From Heliophilum fasciatum (GTDB taxonomy: Bacteria; Bacillota; Desulfitobacteriia; Heliobacteriales; Heliobacteriaceae): 58,277 nt of DNA. The position numbers and the translations under genes were made by a program. The notes under the pieces are model-generated. The model ran no database searches and was not told the origin of the DNA. It saw nothing but the letters and a program-made list of their open reading frames with translations. Below, one piece after another: positions 53,328-58,277 of this stretch. Positions within the stretch are counted from its first letter, which is position 1. Each line of letters opens with the position of its first letter. The DNA lies in contig NZ_SLXT01000020.1 of the NCBI RefSeq assembly GCF_004341395.1, forward strand, positions 1 through 58,277. The letters are read 5' to 3'.

Positions 53328-53499
53328 ACAATCCAGAGTTCAAAGAATCGATCATACGTAGATGATGCCTCCCGAGAATACCCCCATATCCACCCTGACC
53401 CGGGAGACGGGAATCACTGAAGTGACATTATACAAGTGGCCGGAAATAAGCGCGAATTCAAGGGCATGCTACACCCAGTACGGCCAGGAATTGAAGTAG
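53327..53499 (+). pseudogene. Remnant of an IS3-type transposase OrfA (HTH_Tnp_1)
   Basis: The plus strand reads YNPEFKESIIRR (53327-53362), then after a one-base deletion MMPPENTPISTLTRETGITEVTLYKW (from 53362), ending at TAG 53497-53499. This is the N-terminal helix-turn-helix of the transposase OrfA type common in Clostridia (pattern YNPE-KESII-RM-PP...ETGI-E-TLY-WR). It is frameshifted, lacks a proper start and is cut after about 55 codons. It overlaps the minus-strand remnant only at its first base. Confidence 0.6.
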
Positions 53500-53827
53500 T
53501 AGACTTCCGGGACTCACGGCAATGCCTAAAGGCTTCTGCTATCCAAAGACGTCTTGAACATTGGAGACTACAGCGATCAGACGAAGAAAATCATCCAACG
53601 TAACGTACGACGAGCATGTCGCCGGATTACATGCTGCCGTTGTTCAGTAAAGTACTGGACGATCCAATTTATTGAAATAGGAAAAACCTACCTACCATAC
53701 ACATAAGGGATTTGTCTCGACGCACCTGACCTGGTTAGCCTCCGAAAAAACTAAAAAATATATTGAAATCCAAGATGTTTTTATTGTTTTCAAAAGTGGG
53801 GTTTGGTGAGCAAGACTGCTGGATACG
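53500..53827. other. Gene-free accessory sequence
   Basis: No intact gene is seen. A plus-strand frame from about 53500 (…VVDFRDSRQCLKAS…QRRLEHWR…) stops near 53600 and may be further transposon debris; no family is recognised. The next ~200 bases are AT-rich without motifs. Confidence 0.4.
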
Positions 53828-53868
53828 AAGAGAGCTTAGCTGGTGCTAATATGCTCTCTTTTTTTTTG
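53828..53868 (+). terminator. Rho-independent terminator
   Basis: AAGAGAGC (53828-53835) pairs with GCTCTCTT (53853-53860), followed by a run of T. It has no intact gene directly upstream and may be a leftover from a lost gene. Confidence 0.65.
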
Positions 53869-53968
53869 ATTTGATTGGGTACCAATTATTTTATTCATGT
53901 ATGTGATCATATCTACATGAGAACAAGTGAATATTACGGCATCTTAAAGCCACCATTCCGGTAGTAAC

Positions 53969-54275
53969 TGAGCCAAGTCTCCGGAAAAAATGAGCCAGCT
54001 TTCCGAAATCATAGAGCCAAACAAACACACAACTAAACTAACACTGGCTAACTGCCGCACTCCGTTCACGACTGATGGCTGTCAATGGGCCTCGAAGCAA
54101 CGCGTAGAGGCAGGCGAAGCCCCTCGCCATTGACGGATGGCAGACGCGAACGGACAATCCGAGAGGCAGTGTTTGTGTCCGCTTGACGTATGGCCCCCGG
54201 ACCGGAAGCGTGGCTCAAAATTACTGGAACCGTGGCTCTCATATTCCGGAATAGGTGCTCATTTTACTCCGGAGT
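53969..54275. mobile_element. Transposase-less IS21-like element (paired ends)
   Basis: Left end: TGAGCCA at 53969 and 53991 and AGAGCCA at 54013, exactly 22 bases apart, each followed by a CCGGAAA/CCGAAA-like stretch. Right end, in opposite orientation: TGGCTC at 54211 and 54233 and GTGCTCA at 54255, again 22 apart with TCCGGAA-type spacers. Multiple 22-bp repeats inverted between the two ends are typical of IS21-family transposase-binding sites. The ~190 bases between them encode no istA/istB, only a long hairpin. It is therefore a MITE-like derivative or an internally deleted IS. Exact outer boundaries and target duplication are not defined. Confidence 0.6.
54041..54172. repeat. Long imperfect hairpin inside the IS21-like element
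   Basis: Nested complementary arms: ACACTG/CAGTGT (54041/54167), TCCGTTC/GAACGGA (54061/54148), GTCAATGG/CCATTGAC (54081-54088/54127-54134) and an inner GCCTC/GAGGC (54089/54107). The segment could fold as one rod-like stem of about 130 bases in RNA or single-stranded DNA. It is more G/C-rich than its flanks. Confidence 0.6.
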
Positions 54276-54544
54276 ATTCACAAGTGATTGCAATGGACTG
54301 GTAAATGAAGAGCGGTAGTTAGTGACAGAAGGCAGTTGTTCTCATCCTAATTTACGAAGGATTTCCTTGTCGAATGTTGAATAATATCTAAAAACAAAAA
54401 TGGATAATCGATACATGATTGGGATTCGCAAAGAGATAAAAAAAGCAAGGAACAGTGTTCAACGGTGAAAGTAGCAGTAGCAACATATCAGCGAACGCAA
54501 TGGATGCGTCCCGAAGATGGGGGCCATCAAAAGGAGTCGGTAAA
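54276..54544. other. AT-rich leader region before the WYL regulator
   Basis: No gene, array or clear promoter is seen. A frame joined to the regulator reaches back to 54455, but it lacks a ribosome-binding site; the AAAAGGAG at 54529-54536 serves the ATG at 54545. Confidence 0.4.
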
Positions 54545-55528
54545 ATGTCCAGTTATGGCCGGCGGTTGTTATTTCTTTTGAACTTATTAGAAAAGGAAAC
54601 CGATGATGAACAACATATTTCCGTAAAGTACATAATGGATAGAATGAAAGAAGAGGAAATCAAAACAACCAAAAGCACCTTGATGAGCGATATTGAAGTA
54701 TTGCGAGACGCAGGATACTCTATCGGCGAGATTCTGGATAGTGAAGATGGCAAAAAGGGTTTTTATTATAGCGGTCCTTTTGACACCAATGAACTTAGAA
54801 TTCTAGTGGATGCAGTATCATCTGCGCGGTTTCTGACTAAAAAACAGACAGAATCGATCATCAATAAACTAAAAGAACTGACCAGTGAAAGCGTTGCTGA
54901 AAAGTTAACAAGTCAGATTTATATTGATGAACGCATCAAAGCACAAAACAGTAAGATTCACTATCTTATCGAAACAATTAACCAAGCGATCACGGAATCG
55001 AGGATAATTACGTTTAAATATAAGAAATACGATCTCAACAAAAATTTTATTTATAGAAATAACGGCAACCATTATACGATTATTCCCTATGGTTTAGTTT
55101 AGGATAGCGATTATTACTACCTTATTGGTAAAAAAATAGGGGAAACCGGATTTCGCCACTACCGGGTTGATCGAATGGAAAGTGTTTCGATAAAAATCAA
55201 AAAAACTATTGAGAATACCATCGAGAAAACGGAATTTAACGTCAGTGAATATGTGCGCAAGACATTTTTAATGTATTCCGGAGAACCGGAATACATTGAG
55301 ATCCAGTTTGATAACTCACTGATTAATGTCATCTTGGACAAGTTTGGGCAGGACATTGATATTGAGAAAGTGGATGGAAACTCATTTAAAATTGTCTTTG
55401 AAGCTGCCGTCAGTGATGGCCTATTCCGCTGGGTCCTGTCCTGGGGAAGTGATGCTAAGGTGTTGTCCCCTAACAGTCTGATTGAGAGGATAAAAACAGA
55501 AAGTCATAAAGTGGCTAACTTATATTGA
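54545..55528 (+). pseudogene. WYL-domain transcriptional regulator interrupted by an in-frame amber codon
   Basis: One continuous reading frame of 328 codons encodes a DeoR-type helix-turn-helix (about 1-65, YIMDRMKEEEIKTTKSTLMSDIEVLRDAGY) and a WYL domain with its C-terminal extension, except for a TAG at 55100-55102 (codon 186). It falls in PYGLV-TAG-DSDYYYLIG, where relatives have Trp, so a single TGG-to-TAG change explains it. Everything downstream stays in frame and looks well conserved, so the damage is recent, a sequencing error, or suppressed. WYL regulators often sit beside CRISPR-Cas operons and bind nucleic-acid ligands; cas3 starts 224 bases downstream. AAAAGGAG precedes ATG 54545. 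If functional, full length is 327 residues. Confidence 0.8.
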
Positions 55529-55544
55529 TTACCGCAGCATTTTT

Positions 55545-55588
55545 TCAGTATGGCAGTATCGAAGAACAGCATACTGATTTTTTATTTT
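55545..55588 (+). terminator. Rho-independent terminator
   Basis: TCAGTATG (55545-55552) pairs with CATACTGA (55570-55577), followed by TTTTTTATTTT. It separates the WYL regulator from cas3. Confidence 0.7.
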
Positions 55589-55752
55589 GTAAAACAGGAA
55601 GTTGAAATTTGTCAATATACCTATCAAACGATTTTCCAGGTCATTTGCAATAGCTATAACGATAGATAATAATTAAAGGGAAGGGCGTATCTGGAAAAGA
55701 AAATTCAAATCATAATCGAGCTTTTAATCAGTGTCGGAACGGGAGGGACCAT

Positions 55753-57912
55753 ATGGAATATTGGGCGCACTCATCCGAAAGTAGCGATCGACGACATTTG
55801 CTGACCGATCATGCAAGGGAAGTTGCCATGATGGCCAAAGAGTTTGCCGACAAGTTTGGGAATGGTGACGCTGCTTATTGGTTAGGTTTATGGCATGATC
55901 TGGGCAAATTTCAAAAAGGATTTCAAACCTATATTCGAAATCCTGAAGGAAAAAAAGGACCACCCCACGCTTGGGTAGGTGCTGTGTATGCCAAAGAATT
56001 AGCTGGCGGTATGCTAAGTGGAACCATTGCCGGACATCACGCGGGTTTGCCCGATTGGGATACGGTTAAAAAACTTCATTTTGATAAAACACGCGATAAC
56101 ATCTTTGAAGAAGTGAAGAATATCGCTGCATCAATGTTCAAGGGGTTATCACCAACAGAGGCCAATAAAAAACAGATCATCGCCAAGCTAACGCCCATGG
56201 TCAAAACAAAAGAAGAAGCAGAAGTCTATCTCCGTATGCTTTTTTCTACCCTCGTTGATGCAGATTTTTTAGACACCGAGAATTACTTTTCTCCTGAAAA
56301 GACAGAATTACGCCAACAATCACACAAACTAGCGCTGCTTTGGGAGAAGTTTATTGATGATCAAGAACGCCTGAGTGGACATAGCGAAAGTATGCTAAAT
56401 CAGTCGCGAAACGAGATTTTCCAAGCCTGCCTTGAAGCGGCCGAAAACCAACCGGGCTTTTATCGATTAACGGTTCCAACCGGAGGGGGAAAAACCCGCT
56501 CTGGAATGGGATTTGCCTTAAAACACGCCATGATCCATAACTTGGACAGGATTATTGTCGCGATTCCCTACACTTCCATTGTGGAGCAAACCGTGGATGT
56601 GTATCGAAAAATTTTCGGGGAAGACGCTGTCTTAGAACATCACAGCGCTGTTGAGCCGCATTTGGGTAACGAGGCAGAGGAAGAAAAGCATCAACTGGCA
56701 ACAGAGAACTGGGACAGTCCGCTGATTGTTACTACAACCGTTCAACTTTTTGAAAGTTTATTTGCTAACAAAACGTCCCGTTGCAGAAAAATCCATAACA
56801 TTGCCCGGAGTATTATCATTCTCGACGAGGCGCAAACGTTGCCGACTCATTTGCTTGATCCGATCTTGGATATGTTGAGAATCCTGGTTAAGCACTATGG
56901 TGTAACCGTCGTTTTTTGTACGGCCACGCAACCGGCGCTGACCGAAAACCAGGACCTTCAAAAAATCAACGGCATCACGGAGATCGTTCCACAACCGGAA
57001 CGGTATTTCCAGCGCTTAAAACGGGTGGATTATCAACGGTCCGATGAAGCATGGTCATGGGCTCAAGTTGCCGAGGCGATGCGGTCCCATGAACAGTGCC
57101 TTGTTGTGGTCAATACCAAAAAAGACGCATTGGCTCTATTACAAGAACTTGATGATGAAAGAGCGATGCATCTTTCCACTTTATTATGTGGGGCACACCG
57201 CAGGCAAGTTTTAGCGGAAGTAAAACGGCGTCTCAAGGCGGGGGAAGATTGTCGCCTCGTATCCACACAGGTCATTGAAGCGGGGGTGGATGTTGATTTT
57301 CCGGTCGTGATGCGTGCGATTGGCCCACTTGATCGCATCGTGCAAGCAGCAGGACGATGCAATCGAGAGGGCCGGTTGAAAGATGAAGCAGGTCGACCTT
57401 GTTTAGGCCAAGTAATCATCTTTGATCCCAGTGAAGGAAGCGCACCGCCGGGCACCTACCTTTCGGCAATGCAACAATCACGAATGATGCTTGCGAATCC
57501 TTCCATCGATCTTCATGATCCGGCCGTTTATGAAAAATTCTTTCAAGGCCTATATCAGAATGTCGAGACCGATGCCAAAGGAATACAATCGCTGCGCCAA
57601 AATTTCCGATACCCAGAAGTAGCCGAAAAGTTTCGCATGATTGATCAATCCGTTGTGCCGGTGATCATTTCTTATGACGAAGAAGCCCGATGTTTAATTG
57701 ATACGATCCGGCGCAGCGGAGTGCTCACACGCCGTATCATTCGTCAACTTCAGCCCTATATCGTCAACGTCGCTAAATTTAATGAAAAGCAATGGGTGCG
57801 TGAGGGCCTGATGGAACCACTTGCCGGAGATATGTTTGAATGGCTAGGTGGCTATCATCCCGTCATGGGCTTAGAAACCAAAGGGCGTGATCCGGAAACA
57901 CTCATTTTTTGA
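55753..57912 (+). CDS. cas3: CRISPR-associated helicase/nuclease Cas3 (type I-C)
   Basis: A 719-residue HD nuclease-helicase that degrades DNA recruited by Cascade. The N-terminal HD domain has H20, H48-D49 (LWHDLGKFQ) and GHHAGLPD. The superfamily 2 helicase has motif I PTGGGKT (242-248), DEAQ at 358-361 (instead of DExH), TATQP (motif III) and QAAGRCNREG (motif VI). Length and the cas5c gene immediately downstream indicate subtype I-C. GGAGGGACCAT precedes the ATG. The gene appears intact, although the following cas5c is interrupted, so interference may be lost unless the complex is encoded elsewhere. Confidence 0.95.
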   Translation: MEYWAHSSESSDRRHLLTDHAREVAMMAKEFADKFGNGDAAYWLGLWHDLGKFQKGFQTYIRNPEGKKGPPHAWVGAVYAKELAGGMLSGTIAGHHAGLPDWDTVKKLHFDKTRDNIFEEVKNIAASMFKGLSPTEANKKQIIAKLTPMVKTKEEAEVYLRMLFSTLVDADFLDTENYFSPEKTELRQQSHKLALLWEKFIDDQERLSGHSESMLNQSRNEIFQACLEAAENQPGFYRLTVPTGGGKTRSGMGFALKHAMIHNLDRIIVAIPYTSIVEQTVDVYRKIFGEDAVLEHHSAVEPHLGNEAEEEKHQLATENWDSPLIVTTTVQLFESLFANKTSRCRKIHNIARSIIILDEAQTLPTHLLDPILDMLRILVKHYGVTVVFCTATQPALTENQDLQKINGITEIVPQPERYFQRLKRVDYQRSDEAWSWAQVAEAMRSHEQCLVVVNTKKDALALLQELDDERAMHLSTLLCGAHRRQVLAEVKRRLKAGEDCRLVSTQVIEAGVDVDFPVVMRAIGPLDRIVQAAGRCNREGRLKDEAGRPCLGQVIIFDPSEGSAPPGTYLSAMQQSRMMLANPSIDLHDPAVYEKFFQGLYQNVETDAKGIQSLRQNFRYPEVAEKFRMIDQSVVPVIISYDEEARCLIDTIRRSGVLTRRIIRQLQPYIVNVAKFNEKQWVREGLMEPLAGDMFEWLGGYHPVMGLETKGRDPETLIF

Positions 57913-57958
57913 TACCCATTAGTTTCACAAACAGTTGGTTAGGGAAGGAGGGGTGAAG

Positions 57959-58184
57959 GTGTCACAACACCCACCCTTAACAGTCAAAGTCTGGGGCGAT
58001 TTTGCTTGTTTTACGCGGCCGGAGATGAAAGTGGAGCGTGTATCGTATCCAGTTATCACTCCCTCAGCGGCTCGTGGGGTATTAGAATCAATCTTCTGGA
58101 AACCGGAGATCTGGTGGCGAATTCAAGAAATCCAGGTGCTTCGCCCGGTAAAACACTTTTCCATTTTGCGTAACGAGGTTAATA
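57959..58184 (+). pseudogene. cas5c: cas5c (type I-C Cascade/crRNA-processing subunit), interrupted after ~75 codons
   Basis: The frame starts at GTG 57959, seven bases after AAGGAGG, and shows the Cas5c (Cas5d) N-terminus [43 protein letters not shown]...FSILRNEV. Cas5c normally continues to about 210-240 residues and replaces Cas6 in processing crRNA in type I-C. After RNEVN the frame changes to an unrelated tail (…[10 protein letters not shown]…) that stops at 58261, coinciding with sequence that looks like an IS end from 58185. The gene is thus broken by insertion; the remaining 3' part lies off the window. Confidence 0.72.
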
Positions 58185-58277
58185 GAGTCTGTCTAAAAAC
58201 CCCCGCATCCCAAGGGTCGATTCATAAAACTCAGTATTCAATGGTATTTTGTGCCATTTAAAGGTATTTTGGCTTCG
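58185..58277. mobile_element. Probable insertion-sequence end (partial)
   Basis: Homology to Cas5c stops abruptly at about 58184, where GAGTCTGTCTAAAAAC begins, a sequence resembling terminal inverted repeats of several Firmicute IS families. The last 93 bases are non-coding, with GGTATTTTG repeated at 58242 and 58262. The rest of the element is off the right edge. The family cannot be named. Confidence 0.5.

Noticed and set aside
53969-54019. Evenly spaced 22-bp repeats as a CRISPR array
   Set aside because: The units are contiguous, without unique spacers, and are mirrored in inverted orientation at 54211-54275, which fits IS ends instead. No other array-like repeat was seen near cas3.

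Overview
The window looks like a chromosome segment of an anaerobic, endospore-forming Firmicute of the class Clostridia (Heliobacteriaceae or Peptococcaceae-like). The grounds are spoIVA, a SpoIIP-like gene beside a der-plsY-gpsA-spoIVA block, the dnaG-sigA pair, strong Shine-Dalgarno sites with many GTG/TTG starts, and redox enzymes of strict anaerobes (group 4 [NiFe]-hydrogenase, HdrABC-Flx). The species cannot be named from sequence alone. The left edge cuts a 23S rRNA gene and the right edge appears to enter an insertion sequence inside cas5c, so the window is probably one draft contig bounded by repeats.

Layout. 1-90: 3' end of 23S rRNA, with no 5S gene after it. 0.4-6.7 kb: a twin P-loop ATPase, a UbiD-family decarboxylase, a 69-codon orphan, a PPC/DUF296 protein, a membrane metallophosphoesterase and a DUF6338 protein, mostly separated by clear terminators. 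7.0-12.2 kb (minus strand): a signalling block with an HD-GYP response regulator, a five-module hybrid histidine kinase and a soluble PAS chemoreceptor. 12.4-15.5 kb: a Rad50-like ATPase with a zinc-hook CxxC, followed by a DHH phosphoesterase. 15.5-19.0 kb: ilvB-ilvN (branched-chain amino acids) and fni (isoprenoids). 19.2-26.4 kb: a six-gene hydrogenase-4-like operon (B, C, E, F, G, I) whose catalytic subunit has all four Ni-Fe cysteines; no ferredoxin-type subunit is encoded in it. 26.5-34.2 kb: the conserved block of a membrane protein, SpoIIP-like, DUF512, der, plsY, gpsA and spoIVA. 34.4-43.5 kb: flavoprotein, dgt, dnaG-sigA, a CAU-anticodon tRNA, trmK, a Nif3-family gene, a phosphoesterase, DUF1405 and fdhD. 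43.6-50.4 kb: one tightly packed operon hdrC-hdrB-hdrA-flxD-flxC-flxB-flxA, the parts list of an NAD(P)H-linked, flavin-based electron-bifurcating complex. 50.4-51.4 kb: a ketopantoate reductase-family gene.

51.4-58.3 kb is an accessory region. It holds an AT-rich unknown membrane protein, decayed transposase pieces, an IS21-type pair of ends without transposase genes that encloses a long hairpin, a WYL regulator broken by one in-frame amber codon, and the start of a type I-C CRISPR-Cas operon (cas3, then cas5c interrupted after about 75 codons). No CRISPR array is visible.

How the parts fit: the hydrogenase and the Flx-Hdr complex would both move electrons among H2 or ferredoxin, NAD(P)H and thiol/disulfide pools, and the membrane subunits of the hydrogenase would couple this to ion transport. 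The central blocks are housekeeping and sporulation genes. The most unusual material is the stripped-down hydrogenase, the transposase-less IS21-like element, the damaged regulator-cas region, and the Rad50-like/DHH pair.
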